From Dinoroseobacter shibae DFL 12 = DSM 16493 (GTDB taxonomy: Bacteria > Pseudomonadota > Alphaproteobacteria > Rhodobacterales > Rhodobacteraceae), in assembly GCF_000018145.1 (NCBI RefSeq), contig NC_009952.1, positions 620,001-684,000 of the forward strand: 64,000 nt of DNA, read 5' to 3'. Position numbers and translations under genes: made by a program. Shown piece after piece: positions 48,037 to 57,441 of the stretch (position 1 is its first letter; each line of letters begins with the position of its first letter). The notes beneath the pieces are model-generated. The model ran no database searches and was not told the DNA's origin. It saw nothing but the letters and a program-made list of their open reading frames with translations.

Positions 48037-48896
48037 GTAACAAACCCGACGACCACCAGAAGGAACCACCCACCACGGGACATTCGTGGGACGGGATCGA
48101 AGAATACGACAACCCGATGCCGCGCTGGTGGTTGTGGACCTTCTACGCCACCATCGTGTGGGCGATCCTCTACACCATCGCCTATCCGGCCTGGCCCCTG
48201 ATCAAGGGCGCGACGCCCGGGCTTCTGGGGTATTCCACCCGGGCCGAGGTCGCCCAGGAGATTGCCCTGTTCGAGGCCGCGAATGCGGAGCTCGACACGC
48301 AGCTGGCCTCGGCGGACCTGACCACGCTGCCCGAGAACGAAGAGCTTTACAGCTACGCGGTCTCCGGCGGGGCTGCGGTGTTCCGGACCTGGTGCGCACA
48401 GTGCCACGGCTCGGGGGCTGCGGGGGCGGTCGGCTATCCCAACCTGCTGGACAATGCCTGGCTCTGGGGTGGGTCGATCGAGGATATCCGTCACACGATC
48501 GCCCACGGGATCCGGAACGAGAACGATCCGGATGCCCGCTGGTCCGAGATGACGGCGTTCGACGAGATCCTGTCGGATGAAGAGATCGCATCGGTGGTGC
48601 AGTATGTCATGAGCCTGTCGGGCACGGAAACCGATGCCACCCTGGTGGCGGCGGGCGAGCCGGTCTATCTCGACAATTGTGCCGCCTGTCACATGGAGGA
48701 CGGCACCGGCGACATCTATGGTGGGGCGCCGAACCTCACGGACGCGATCTGGCTCTATGGCGGCGATGCGGCCAGCATCGAGGAGACCGTGCGCTACTCC
48801 CGCTTCGGTGTGATGCCGAGCTGGATCGACCGGCTCTCCGAGGCCGATGTGGCCGCCGTGGCCACCTATGTCCACCAGTTGGGCGGCGGGGAGTAA
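48033..48896 (+). CDS. ccoP: cbb3-type cytochrome c oxidase subunit III (di-haem)
   Basis: CcoP (287 residues) receives electrons from soluble or membrane cytochrome c. The FixP N-terminal domain [20 protein letters not shown] precedes one helix. Two c-haem sites follow, CAQCH at 121-125 and CAACH at 216-220, each with a downstream axial Met ([10 protein letters not shown] and [10 protein letters not shown]). AAGGAGG leads to the ATG, which overlaps ccoQ. Confidence 0.97.
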   Translation: MSNKPDDHQKEPPTTGHSWDGIEEYDNPMPRWWLWTFYATIVWAILYTIAYPAWPLIKGATPGLLGYSTRAEVAQEIALFEAANAELDTQLASADLTTLPENEELYSYAVSGGAAVFRTWCAQCHGSGAAGAVGYPNLLDNAWLWGGSIEDIRHTIAHGIRNENDPDARWSEMTAFDEILSDEEIASVVQYVMSLSGTETDATLVAAGEPVYLDNCAACHMEDGTGDIYGGAPNLTDAIWLYGGDAASIEETVRYSRFGVMPSWIDRLSEADVAAVATYVHQLGGGE

Positions 48897-49137
48897 CCCC
48901 TCCGAACAAACACCCGGATCGCCCTGAGGCGGTCTGGTCCCGGCGCCGCTCCTCGACCTGTTCGCGCATATTCGAGGGGCGGCGTGCCTTTTCCGGGGAG
49001 CGCGGTCCGCCGCGGCCAGCCCCACGCGCGCACCGGGGGTCAGACGGGCCCAGCGCGCACTGTGTCGCAGCGCGGAGAGCCCTTGTTTTCCGGACCGCGC
49101 GTCACAGTGCCCGATGGACCCGCAGACTGCGCCCCGT

Positions 49138-49151
49138 TTGACTCAGGTCAA
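49138..49151 (+). promoter_or_regulatory. FNR box upstream of ccoGHIS
   Basis: TTGAC-TCAG-GTCAA is a perfect 5-4-5 palindrome of the FNR type, 61 bp before the ccoG GTG. A good -10 candidate TATACT lies at 49181-49186. The 315-bp gap after ccoP (48897-49211) holds no convincing gene and no clear intrinsic terminator. Confidence 0.85.
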
Positions 49152-49211
49152 TGTAGAGGCCCGGCAAAAAAGCCAAATGATATACTAAGCTTTACGTTCA
49201 GGAGTCGCACT

Positions 49212-50654
49212 GTGTCATCCGTTGAAGAGCCGAAGTCGCTCTATGCTCCGCGCGAGCCGATCTTTCCGCGCCGGGTGAAAGGCACGTTCCGCAGTTTGAA
49301 GTGGTGGATCATGCTGGTCACGCTCGGGGTGTACTACATCACCCCGTGGATCCGCTGGGACCGGGGGCCGAACCTGCCGGACCAGGCGGTGCTGGTCGAC
49401 CTGGCGAACCGCCGTTTCTATTTCTTCGTGATCGAGATCTGGCCGCACGAATTCTATTTCGTGGCCGGCTTGCTGATCATGGCCGGGCTGGGGCTGTTCC
49501 TGTTCACCTCGGCCATGGGCCGGGTCTGGTGCGGCTATGCCTGCCCGCAGACGGTCTGGACGGACCTGTTCATCGCGGTGGAGCGCTGGATCGAGGGCGA
49601 TCGCAACAACCGGCTGCGCCTGCACCGCGCGCCCATGAGCGCGCGCAAGCTGCGGCTGAGGCTGACCAAGTGGACCATCTGGTTGGTCATTGCCGTGGCC
49701 ACGGGGGGCGCCTGGGTGTTCTATTTCACCGATGCGCCGACCCTGCTGCGCGATCTCGTGACCTTCAGCGCGCACCCGGTGGCCTACACCACCATCGCCA
49801 TCCTGACGGCGACGACCTTCGTGTTCGGCGGCTTCGCGCGGGAGCAGATCTGCATCTATGCCTGCCCCTGGCCGCGCATCCAGGCCGCGATGATGGACGA
49901 GGACACCCTGACCATCGGCTATCGCGACTGGCGCGGGGAGCCGCGCGGCAAGCACCGCAAGGCCGAGGGCGCGGAGGAAAAGGGCGACTGCATCGACTGC
50001 ATGGCCTGTGTGAATGTCTGTCCCATGGGGATCGACATCCGCAACGGCCAGCAGATGGAGTGCATTACCTGCGGTCTGTGCATCGACGCCTGCGACGACA
50101 TAATGGAGAAGATCGGCAAGCCCCGGGGCTTGATCGACTACCTAGCGCTCTCGGACGAGACTCTGGAGCGCGCGGGCAAGACCGGGCGGCGCCCGTGGCA
50201 GCACATCCTGCGCCCGCGCACCATCCTGTATACCGTGCTCTGGGCCGGGGTGGGCGTCGGTCTGGTCGTCGCGCTCTTCTTGCGCTCGGATATCGAGATG
50301 ACCGTCGCCCCCGTGCGCAACCCGACCTTCGTGACCCTCGCCAATGGCGACATCCGCAACACCTACGAGGTGCGCCTGCTCAACAAGCATGGCGAGGACC
50401 GGCGTTTCGACCTGACCGTCGAGGCGCAGGATCCCGCCGCCGCGGAGCTGATGCTCGACATCGAGGGGTCGGACACCAACTGGGTCATGGTCCCCGCCGA
50501 CAGCACCCAGTTGTCGCGCGTCTACGTGATCGGCCCGCGCGGCTCGGACGCGGTCGAAAACCACCGCACGGAATTCCGCCTCTGGGTGGAGGACCTCTCG
50601 ACGGGCGAGCGCGCCTACAAGGACACTGTATTCAACGGAAAGGGCAGCCAATGA
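49212..50654 (+). CDS. ccoG: cytochrome c oxidase accessory protein CcoG (RdxB/FixG)
   Basis: This 480-residue membrane iron-sulfur protein is thought to reduce Cu2+ for cbb3 maturation. About five helices lie in the first 350 residues, including a WCGYACPQTVWTDLF segment. Two ferredoxin-type clusters follow: CIDCMACVNVC then CITCGLCIDAC (about 260-300). An Ig-like periplasmic domain (FixG_C) begins near 370. The start is GTG 49212 with CAGGAG 8 bases upstream. It overlaps ccoH by 4 bp. Confidence 0.94.
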   Translation: MSSVEEPKSLYAPREPIFPRRVKGTFRSLKWWIMLVTLGVYYITPWIRWDRGPNLPDQAVLVDLANRRFYFFVIEIWPHEFYFVAGLLIMAGLGLFLFTSAMGRVWCGYACPQTVWTDLFIAVERWIEGDRNNRLRLHRAPMSARKLRLRLTKWTIWLVIAVATGGAWVFYFTDAPTLLRDLVTFSAHPVAYTTIAILTATTFVFGGFAREQICIYACPWPRIQAAMMDEDTLTIGYRDWRGEPRGKHRKAEGAEEKGDCIDCMACVNVCPMGIDIRNGQQMECITCGLCIDACDDIMEKIGKPRGLIDYLALSDETLERAGKTGRRPWQHILRPRTILYTVLWAGVGVGLVVALFLRSDIEMTVAPVRNPTFVTLANGDIRNTYEVRLLNKHGEDRRFDLTVEAQDPAAAELMLDIEGSDTNWVMVPADSTQLSRVYVIGPRGSDAVENHRTEFRLWVEDLSTGERAYKDTVFNGKGSQ

Positions 50655-51118
50655 GCAAGTCGCAGGAAAAGGAATTCACCGGGCGTCACATGCTGATGGT
50701 CATGCTGGGCGCGTTCGGGGTGATCATCACCGTCAACCTGACCATGGCCTATAACGCGATCGGCACCTTCCCCGGCCTGGAGGTCAAGAACAGCTACGTC
50801 GCCAGCCAGAATTTCGACAAGAACCGCGCCTCTCAACAGGCATTGGGCTGGACCACCGATGTGCGGCTCGACGACGGGGTGCTGCACCTGGTCTTTACCG
50901 ACAAGCAGGGCCAGCCCGTGCGCGCGGAGTTGCTCAGCGTCACGCTCGGCCGGTCCACCCATGTCCGCGACGACCAGACGCCGCCCTTCCGCTGGACCGG
51001 CCGCGACTTCACCGCGCCGGTCGACCTGGACGGGGGCAACTGGAACATCCGTCTCGTGGCCCAGGCCGAGGACGGCACGCAGTTCAGGCAGCGCATGGTC
51101 TTTTACGTGAAGGGATGA
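50651..51118 (+). CDS. ccoH: FixH/CcoH cbb3 oxidase assembly protein
   Basis: The 155-residue protein has a short cytoplasmic N terminus and one helix (HMLMVMLGAFGVIITVNLTM). A periplasmic domain follows with SYVASQNFDKNRASQQALGW, characteristic of FixH. It assists early cbb3 assembly, often with CcoI. The ATG overlaps the ccoG stop and the stop is 1 bp before ccoI. Confidence 0.93.
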   Translation: MSKSQEKEFTGRHMLMVMLGAFGVIITVNLTMAYNAIGTFPGLEVKNSYVASQNFDKNRASQQALGWTTDVRLDDGVLHLVFTDKQGQPVRAELLSVTLGRSTHVRDDQTPPFRWTGRDFTAPVDLDGGNWNIRLVAQAEDGTQFRQRMVFYVKG

Positions 51119-51119
51119 G

Positions 51120-53309
51120 ATGTCGGATCTGAGCGCGCATAGCCTCGGCCCCTCGGCCAACTCCGCCTGCCCGGCCTGCGCGGCCGCGCCGCTGGCCGAG
51201 CAGCTGAGCAAGCGCCCCGTGCGCGGGGGCATCGTGCTCAGCCTGCCGGGGATCCATTGCGCGTCCTGTATCTCGGGGGTCGAGCGCCTGCTGGACGCAA
51301 CCCCCGGCGTGGTCGGGGCCCGGGTCAACCTGACCCGCAAACGGGTTCTGATCGACGCCGAGGAAGGGATCACCCCCGAAGCGCTCGCGCAGCTTCTGAC
51401 CGACAAGGGGTTCGAGGCCTACGAGCTTGATCCCGGCCAACTCGGCAATGCCGAGGCCGACCGTCCGGCCCGTGACCTGCTGATGCGGCTGGCGGTGTCC
51501 GGCTTTGCCATGATGAACATCATGCTGCTGTCGGTGGCGGTCTGGTCCGGCGCCGAGGCCGCGACCCGGGACATGTTCCACTGGATCTCCGCCGCCATCG
51601 CGATCCCGACCATCGGGTTCTGCGCCCAGCCGTTCTTTTCCAATTCCTGGCGCGCGCTGAAGGCCGGGCGGCTCAACATGGATGTGCCGATCTCGCTGGC
51701 GATCCTGCTGGCGGTGGGCATGTCGCTCTACGAGACCGCCAATTCCGGCGCGCACGCCTATTTCGACGCGGCGGTCTCGCTGACCTTCTTCCTGCTCGCG
51801 GGGCGCTATCTCGATTTCCGCACCCGCGCCTCGGCCCGCTCGGCCGCGCAGGAGCTTGCCGCGCTGGAAGTGCCCCGGGCGATCAAGCTGGTGGGCGGCA
51901 CCGAGGTGAAGACCGTGGTGGCCGATCTGGCGGTGGGCGACCTGATCCGGGTGACACCCGGCTCCCGCGTGCCCGCCGATGGCCTGGTCGTGGACGGGGT
52001 GTCCGAGCTGGACCGGTCGCTTCTGACCGGAGAGAGCCTGCCGGTTCACGCGGCGCCCGACACCCCGGTGTCGGCGGGCGAGATGAACCTGACCGGGGTG
52101 CTGACCCTGCGGGTGACGGCGGCGGGGCAGGACAGCTCCCTGCACCGGATGGCGGAACTCGTGGCCGTGGCCGAGAACGCCCGGTCGAAATACACCTCCC
52201 TCGCGGACAAGGCGGCGGGGCTCTATGCGCCCGGCGTGCATATCCTGGCGGCGCTGACCGGGCTGGGCTGGATGCTCTATTCCATGGATCTGCGCCTGTC
52301 GCTCAACATCGCCAGTGCGGTTCTGATCATCACCTGCCCCTGCGCGTTGGGCCTCGCGGTGCCCGCGGTGGTCACGGCGGCCTCCGGGCGTCTGTTCCGG
52401 CGCGGGCTGCTGATCAAGAGCGGCACGGCGCTGGAGCGTCTGGCCGAGGTCGACGAGGTCGTGTTCGACAAGACCGGCACCCTGACCCTGGGCCAGCCGA
52501 TTCTGGAGAATGCCGACCGGATCGCGGCCCGGGACCTCGCGGTTGCCCGGGCGCTCGCGCAGGGGTCCGCGCACCCGCTGGCGCGGGCGATTGCCGCCAC
52601 CGACGCAGGTGGGGCCAGCGCAGAGGTCACCGAGTTGCGCGAAGTGCCCGGCTACGGGGTCGAGGGTCGTTGGCAGGATCAGCCGGTGCGCCTCGGGCGG
52701 GCCGACTGGGTCGGGGCTGCGCAGGGGGACGTGACCGCGACCTGGCTCCGGATCGGGCAGGCGGCGCCGGTGGCCTTCGAGTTCAAGGATGCCCTGCGCC
52801 CCGGCGCGGCGGAGGCCGTGGCGGCCCTGCAGGCGCGCGGGCTGAAGGTCAGCCTGCTGTCCGGGGATGCGCCCGGGGCCGTGGCGCGGGTCGCCCGGGA
52901 GCTCGGCATCACCGACTACCGCGCCGAGTGCCGCCCCGAGGAAAAGGCCGCCCATGTCACCGCCCGCGGCGAGGCCGGGTACAAGGTGCTGATGGTGGGC
53001 GACGGGCTGAACGACACCGCCGCCCTGGCCGCGGCCCATGCGTCGGTCTCGCCGGCCAGCGCGCTGGACGCGGCCCGGGTCGCGTCGGACATCGTGCTGC
53101 TGGGCCAGGACCTGTCGCCGCTGGCCGACATGCTGCAGACCGCGCGCAAGTCCACCAAGCTGATCCGCGAGAATTTCACCATCTCGACCGTCTACAACGT
53201 GGTGGCCGTGCCGCTGGCCATCGCGGGGCTCGCCACGCCCCTGATCGCGGCGCTGGCCATGTCGGTCTCATCCATCACTGTCAGTCTGAACGCATTGCGT
53301 GTACGCTGA
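51120..53309 (+). CDS. ccoI: copper-translocating P-type ATPase CcoI
   Basis: This 729-residue P1B-type ATPase delivers copper for the cbb3 CuB site. An N-terminal HMA domain holds GIHCASCISGV (about 45-55), and an additional cysteine pair CPAC lies near 18. The actuator has LTGESLPV. The transmembrane metal site is CPC in ITCPCALGLAVP. The phosphorylation loop is DKTGTLTLGQP, and the hinge is VGDGLNDTAALAAA. It shares the FNR-controlled ccoGHIS operon. Confidence 0.95.
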   Translation: MSDLSAHSLGPSANSACPACAAAPLAEQLSKRPVRGGIVLSLPGIHCASCISGVERLLDATPGVVGARVNLTRKRVLIDAEEGITPEALAQLLTDKGFEAYELDPGQLGNAEADRPARDLLMRLAVSGFAMMNIMLLSVAVWSGAEAATRDMFHWISAAIAIPTIGFCAQPFFSNSWRALKAGRLNMDVPISLAILLAVGMSLYETANSGAHAYFDAAVSLTFFLLAGRYLDFRTRASARSAAQELAALEVPRAIKLVGGTEVKTVVADLAVGDLIRVTPGSRVPADGLVVDGVSELDRSLLTGESLPVHAAPDTPVSAGEMNLTGVLTLRVTAAGQDSSLHRMAELVAVAENARSKYTSLADKAAGLYAPGVHILAALTGLGWMLYSMDLRLSLNIASAVLIITCPCALGLAVPAVVTAASGRLFRRGLLIKSGTALERLAEVDEVVFDKTGTLTLGQPILENADRIAARDLAVARALAQGSAHPLARAIAATDAGGASAEVTELREVPGYGVEGRWQDQPVRLGRADWVGAAQGDVTATWLRIGQAAPVAFEFKDALRPGAAEAVAALQARGLKVSLLSGDAPGAVARVARELGITDYRAECRPEEKAAHVTARGEAGYKVLMVGDGLNDTAALAAAHASVSPASALDAARVASDIVLLGQDLSPLADMLQTARKSTKLIRENFTISTVYNVVAVPLAIAGLATPLIAALAMSVSSITVSLNALRVR

Positions 53310-53313
53310 GCCC

Positions 53314-53472
53314 ATGGAAGTTCTCAGCTATCTCATTCCGATCTCGCTCACACTGGGGGGTATCGGGCTTGCAGGCTTCTACTGGATGGTGAAGTCGCGG
53401 CAGTTCGACGACCCGGACGGGGATGCCAACCGCATCCTGTCGGACGAATTCGACGACCGCCCCAAGCACTGA
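53314..53472 (+). CDS. ccoS: cbb3-type oxidase assembly protein CcoS
   Basis: This 52-residue protein has one helix (VLSYLIPISLTLGGIGLAGF) and the family tail FDDPDGDANRILSDEFDD. CcoS is needed for cofactor insertion into the cbb3 oxidase. It starts 4 bp after ccoI and completes the ccoGHIS operon. Confidence 0.93.
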   Translation: MEVLSYLIPISLTLGGIGLAGFYWMVKSRQFDDPDGDANRILSDEFDDRPKH

Positions 53473-53496
53473 TCCGCCCACCCGACGCCCAGGCAG

Positions 53497-53532
53497 AAAA
53501 AAGCCCCGCCAGGACCTCGGTCCCGACGGGGC
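53497..53532 (-). terminator. rho-independent terminator for the D,D-carboxypeptidase gene
   Basis: A 13-bp stem with two mismatches (arms 53503-53515 and 53520-53532, loop CTCG) is followed on the minus strand by six T. It serves the minus-strand gene ending at 53560 and may also stop plus-strand transcription from ccoS. Confidence 0.8.
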
Positions 53533-53559
53533 GGTACGCTCCGTGAGTGGCAGTGCGTA

Positions 53560-55041
53560 TCAGGAAGTCGGGCTCATGGGCGCGCAGGGAATGTTCTGCG
53601 CGGTCAGGCGTTTGCAGGCCAGCTCCGCGCTCTCGGCGCTCATCCCGACGAAATTCGCATCGAACATGCCGCCCTTGCGCGCGACCTTGCGCAGCGCCTC
53701 GTCCAGCGTGCCGGTCTCCTTCAGCGCGATCTTCAGCAGAACGCGCTCGGCCTGGTAGCGGGTGGTGTAGGAGCCGATATGGATGCCCCATTGGCGCCCG
53801 CCCGAGGTCGAGATCCGCGTGACCACTTCGGGCTGCACATCCGGGTCCACATCGGCAAAACGCCGCGGCTCGGGCACGGGCAGGGGGCGCGGCATCACCG
53901 GGGCTGCGGCCCCTTGGGCGACCGGGATCTCGGCAAAGCCTGCCTCCGGCTCGGGCGCATTGGCCACCTCGGCCGATCCGTCCTCGGCGGCGAGCTGTTC
54001 TGTCGTTGTCTTGACCGCGTCGGACACCGAGGGCGCCAGCATCGCGATCAGCTCTTCGGCACTGTCCACCTGGGGGGCGACGGTTTCCGCGACCAGGGTC
54101 GCCACCGGCTGCGGCCGGGCCGCCGGACGCGGGCTCTTGGCCAGCGCCAAGTCCGTGCGGGTCGCCTGGGCAAAGGCCCGGTCATAGCGGGGCGGGGCGG
54201 GCTTGCGCACGCTGGCCACGCTCGGGGCCCGCTGGAAGCCGAGGTCCAGCAGTTCGGCCACGCGCTGGTTGCGGGTCGCCGAGGACCGTCCGCCGAACAC
54301 CGTGGCGATGATCCGTTCCTGTCCGCGCTCGGCGGAGGCCACGAGGTTGAAGCCCGCGGCACGGGTATAGCCGGTCTTGATCCCGTCTGCGCCGCGATAG
54401 GCGTTCAGCAGCCGCCGGTTGGTGTTGGCCACGGTGCCCATGGTGGTGTCGGTCGAGCGGCGGGAGAACAGGTTGTAGTACTCGGGATAGTCGTAGAACA
54501 GGTGCCGTCCCAGGGTCGTCATGTCCCGCGCCGTGGACAAGTGGCCGGATTCGGTCAGGCCATGGGCGTTCTTGAAGGTCGTGCTGTTCATCCCCAGCGC
54601 CTTGGCGGTCCGGTTCATGCGCCGCGCGAACGCCGCCTCGGAGCCGGAGATCGCCTCTCCGATGGCCGTGGCCGCGTCATTGGCCGACCGCACGGCCGAG
54701 GCCCGGATCAGGTAGCGCAGGGCGATCTGCTGCCCCGGTCGCAATCCCAGTTTCGAGGGCGGCTCGGCGGCGGCCTTTTTCGAGATGCGGACCTTCGTGT
54801 CCAGGCCGATCTCGCCCATGCGCACCGCCTCGAAGGCGATGTAGAGGGTCATCATCTTGGTCAGGGATGCAGGGTGCAGGCGTGTGTCGGCGTTGCGCGA
54901 ATGCAGCACCTCGCCGGTGCGGGCATCGATCACCATCGCCGCGTAGGGCGCGGCCTGTACGGGCTGTGCCGAGATTTGCATCCCCAGGCACACACACACG
55001 ATTGCAATTATTCGGAATCCTTCCAGCCACGGACGTGCCAT
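53560..55041 (-). CDS. D-alanyl-D-alanine carboxypeptidase (S11) with SPOR domain
   Basis: This is a 493-residue exported penicillin-binding protein that trims the terminal D-Ala of peptidoglycan peptides. The signal peptide ends near QAA at 31. Catalytic motifs are S59-LTK62, S119-AN and K222-TG. A long Ala/Pro-rich linker (about 270-410) leads to a SPOR domain (about 415-485, WGIHIGSYTTRYQAERVL) that binds denuded glycan, pointing to the septum. The C-terminal PBP5 beta domain and amphipathic anchor appear to be replaced. An intrinsic terminator follows. Confidence 0.93.
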   Translation of the reverse strand: MARPWLEGFRIIAIVCVCLGMQISAQPVQAAPYAAMVIDARTGEVLHSRNADTRLHPASLTKMMTLYIAFEAVRMGEIGLDTKVRISKKAAAEPPSKLGLRPGQQIALRYLIRASAVRSANDAATAIGEAISGSEAAFARRMNRTAKALGMNSTTFKNAHGLTESGHLSTARDMTTLGRHLFYDYPEYYNLFSRRSTDTTMGTVANTNRRLLNAYRGADGIKTGYTRAAGFNLVASAERGQERIIATVFGGRSSATRNQRVAELLDLGFQRAPSVASVRKPAPPRYDRAFAQATRTDLALAKSPRPAARPQPVATLVAETVAPQVDSAEELIAMLAPSVSDAVKTTTEQLAAEDGSAEVANAPEPEAGFAEIPVAQGAAAPVMPRPLPVPEPRRFADVDPDVQPEVVTRISTSGGRQWGIHIGSYTTRYQAERVLLKIALKETGTLDEALRKVARKGGMFDANFVGMSAESAELACKRLTAQNIPCAPMSPTS

Positions 55042-55214
55042 GTCAACTCGATCCTATTCTGCCTCTGGGCGCGTCTCGTTGGACGCACCGCGTTTATTAC
55101 ATGAAGGATAGCACGCAAATCTTCGTGAAGAAACGGTTTATCCCGGTCTGAATCCGGATAATTCGCGCCTTGAAACCCACATCTTGGGGCCCGCGCGCCA
55201 CAAGGCGCAAGCCT

Positions 55215-55919
55215 CTAGCGGCGCAGCCCGTCGATCAGCCCGGGCAGCCCCCCGAGATCGGGCAACTCGAAAAACCGATGGGCCCCCTTGGGCGACTCGG
55301 CCTGTTCCAGCACCCAGGTCAGGTCATGGGGCACATGCACGGCGAAGGCCCCCGCCGCCAGCGCGGGCAACACGTCGGACTTCAGCGAGTTGCCCACCAT
55401 CATCGCGCCGGCCGGCCCATGGGGGGCCTTGGCAAAGGCGCGGGCATAGGTGGCGGGCGTCTTGTCGGACACGATTTCCACCGCGTCGAAGAACTCCCCC
55501 AGCCCCGATTGCGCCAGCTTGCGCTCCTGGTCCAGCAGGTCGCCCTTGGTGATGAGCACCAGCTCGAACTCCGCGGCCAGCGCCGCCACCGTCTCGCCCA
55601 CATGGGGCAGGAGGTGGATCGGGTGCTGCAGCATCTCCTGCCCTGCGGCGAGCAGCTCTGCTATGACCTCGCCCGGCACCTTGTGCTCGGTCACCTCCAG
55701 CGCCGTCTCGATCATCGACAGCACGAACCCCTTGATCCCGAACCCGTAATGGCCGAGGTTGCGCCGCTCGGCCGCCAGCAGCCGCTCCATCAGGTGGTCG
55801 GGCTCGGCGAACTCGGCCAGCAGGTCGGCGAATCGTTCCTGGGTAAGCTGGAAGAACTGCTCGTTCTGCCAGAGCGTGTCATCGGCATCGAAGCCGATGG
55901 TCGTGATCGGGGTGGACAA
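55215..55919 (-). CDS. HAD-superfamily hydrolase
   Basis: The 234-residue phosphatase-like enzyme has motif I GFDADDTLW (nucleophile Asp), motif II LITKGDLLDQE, motif III Lys near SDKTPATY and motif IV MVGNSLKSDVLPALAAG. The substrate is unknown. The start is probably TTG at 55919 with GAGG 8 bases upstream, because the preceding in-frame ATGs lie inside the divergent clpS region. It is transcribed toward the carboxypeptidase gene, 173 bp away. Confidence 0.87.
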   Translation of the reverse strand: MSTPITTIGFDADDTLWQNEQFFQLTQERFADLLAEFAEPDHLMERLLAAERRNLGHYGFGIKGFVLSMIETALEVTEHKVPGEVIAELLAAGQEMLQHPIHLLPHVGETVAALAAEFELVLITKGDLLDQERKLAQSGLGEFFDAVEIVSDKTPATYARAFAKAPHGPAGAMMVGNSLKSDVLPALAAGAFAVHVPHDLTWVLEQAESPKGAHRFFELPDLGGLPGLIDGLRR

Positions 55920-56048
55920 TCGTGGGCCTCGGTTGGTCAAAGCGCAGCACTGGGGCGGTTTTGTTCGGCTTGAGCCCGGGTTGCTCTTTTCACACGGGCC
56001 TCTACACTTATATTGCCAGTTTGACACGCAACACCAGAGTGGCTGCGA

Positions 56049-56393
56049 ATGACAGGAAACACCCCGATCCAGATGTCTGATGAACCCGGCACGCCCAATG
56101 ACGATACCAGCGTCATCACCAAGACCAGAACCAAGACGGAGAAACCTCCGCTCTACAAGGTTCTGATCCTGAACGATGATTACACGCCCATGGAATTCGT
56201 CGTGCATGTGCTGGAGCGGTTCTTCGGCATGACCCACGGCCAGGCGGTCGAGCTGATGCTCACCGTGCACAAGAAAGGCGTGGCGGTGGTGGGGGTGTTT
56301 TCCTACGAGATCGCCGAGACCAAGGTCGCCCAGGTGATGGATTTCGCCCGCCGGCACCAGCATCCGCTGCAGTGCACGATGGAAAAGGAATAG
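56049..56393 (+). CDS. clpS: ATP-dependent Clp protease adaptor ClpS
   Basis: This 114-residue N-end-rule adaptor delivers substrates to ClpAP. The core starts near 36 with [20 protein letters not shown], the ND pair and MEF lining the N-degron pocket, and continues [15 protein letters not shown] and [18 protein letters not shown]. The first 33 residues are an unstructured arm. A second ATG at 56073 is possible. clpA is not in the window. Confidence 0.94.
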   Translation: MTGNTPIQMSDEPGTPNDDTSVITKTRTKTEKPPLYKVLILNDDYTPMEFVVHVLERFFGMTHGQAVELMLTVHKKGVAVVGVFSYEIAETKVAQVMDFARRHQHPLQCTMEKE

Positions 56394-56409
56394 CGCCCCG
56401 GCGCAGCCC

Positions 56410-57411
56410 ATGACAGCACAACGATTACGGCTGGCCCTGGACGCGGGTCTTCTGGAGTGGCCAGACGGCCCGGTACTCGCCCTGCGCCCGCCGCCCGGGC
56501 TCGAAGGGCTGCCCGAGGACAGGTTCCAGATCGTCCACGGATTTCGCCCCGATGTTACCGCCTGGGAACGCCGCGGCGCCCTGGTGCAGCCGCAGGCCGA
56601 GGGCGCGTTCGCGACGGCCCTCGTTTGCGTGCCCCGGGCCAAGGACCATGCCCGCGCGCTGCTGGCCGAGGCGATCGGCCGGGTCGGGCCCGGCGGGCTG
56701 ATCGTTCTGGACGGGCAGAAGACCGACGGCGTCGACAGCCTGGTGAAGCTCGCGAAATCCCTGCTGACGGGGGTCGAGGTCTATGCCAAGGCCCATGGCA
56801 AACTGCTCTGGGGGCGAGTGCCGGACCCCTTGCCCGATCTGGCGCCGCTGACCCCGCCGCTGACATCGCCCGAGGGCTGGGTGACAGCGCGCGCGGGGTT
56901 TTCCGCCGGGGCGGTGGATGCGGGCTCGGCGCTGCTGGCGGCCCATCTGCCCGCGCGGTTGCAGGGCGACGTGCTCGATCTCGGGGCCGGGTGGGGGTAT
57001 CTGGCCAAGGCCGCGCTTGCCTCGGGGCAGGTCACCGGCATGGATCTGGTGGAGGCCGAGTTCGACGCGCTGGAGGCCGCGCGCCGCAATGTCGACGATC
57101 CGCGCGCAAGGTTTCTTTGGGAGGACGCGGCGGTCTTCGCCCCCGGCAAACGCTACGACGCGATCCTGTGCAACCCGCCCTTCCACACCTCGCGCAAGGC
57201 CGACCCGGCGATCGGCCAGATGTTTCTGCGCACGGCCGCGCGGCTCTTGAAGCCCTCCGGCGTGCTCGGGCTTGTCGCAAACCGGCATTTGCCCTATGAG
57301 CACACCCTCGCCGAGTGTTTCGGCGAAGCCCAGCCCGTGACCGAGGCGCAGGGCTACAAGATCTTCCATGCGCGCAAGCCGCGCCAGACCGGCGCCGCGC
57401 GCGCCTCCTGA
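56410..57411 (+). CDS. rsmC: 16S rRNA guanine-N2 methyltransferase, RsmC-like
   Basis: The 333-residue protein consists of a degenerate N-terminal methyltransferase-like domain and a catalytic C-terminal one. The SAM motif VLDLGAGWGYLAKAAL is near 183-198 and the catalytic NPPFHTSRKAD near 254. This matches RsmC (G1207 of 16S rRNA); RlmG is the close alternative. It starts 16 bp after clpS and is probably co-transcribed. Confidence 0.85.
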   Translation: MTAQRLRLALDAGLLEWPDGPVLALRPPPGLEGLPEDRFQIVHGFRPDVTAWERRGALVQPQAEGAFATALVCVPRAKDHARALLAEAIGRVGPGGLIVLDGQKTDGVDSLVKLAKSLLTGVEVYAKAHGKLLWGRVPDPLPDLAPLTPPLTSPEGWVTARAGFSAGAVDAGSALLAAHLPARLQGDVLDLGAGWGYLAKAALASGQVTGMDLVEAEFDALEAARRNVDDPRARFLWEDAAVFAPGKRYDAILCNPPFHTSRKADPAIGQMFLRTAARLLKPSGVLGLVANRHLPYEHTLAECFGEAQPVTEAQGYKIFHARKPRQTGAARAS

Positions 57412-57441
57412 CCCCCCTCACACCCTGCTTGGAGACGACCG

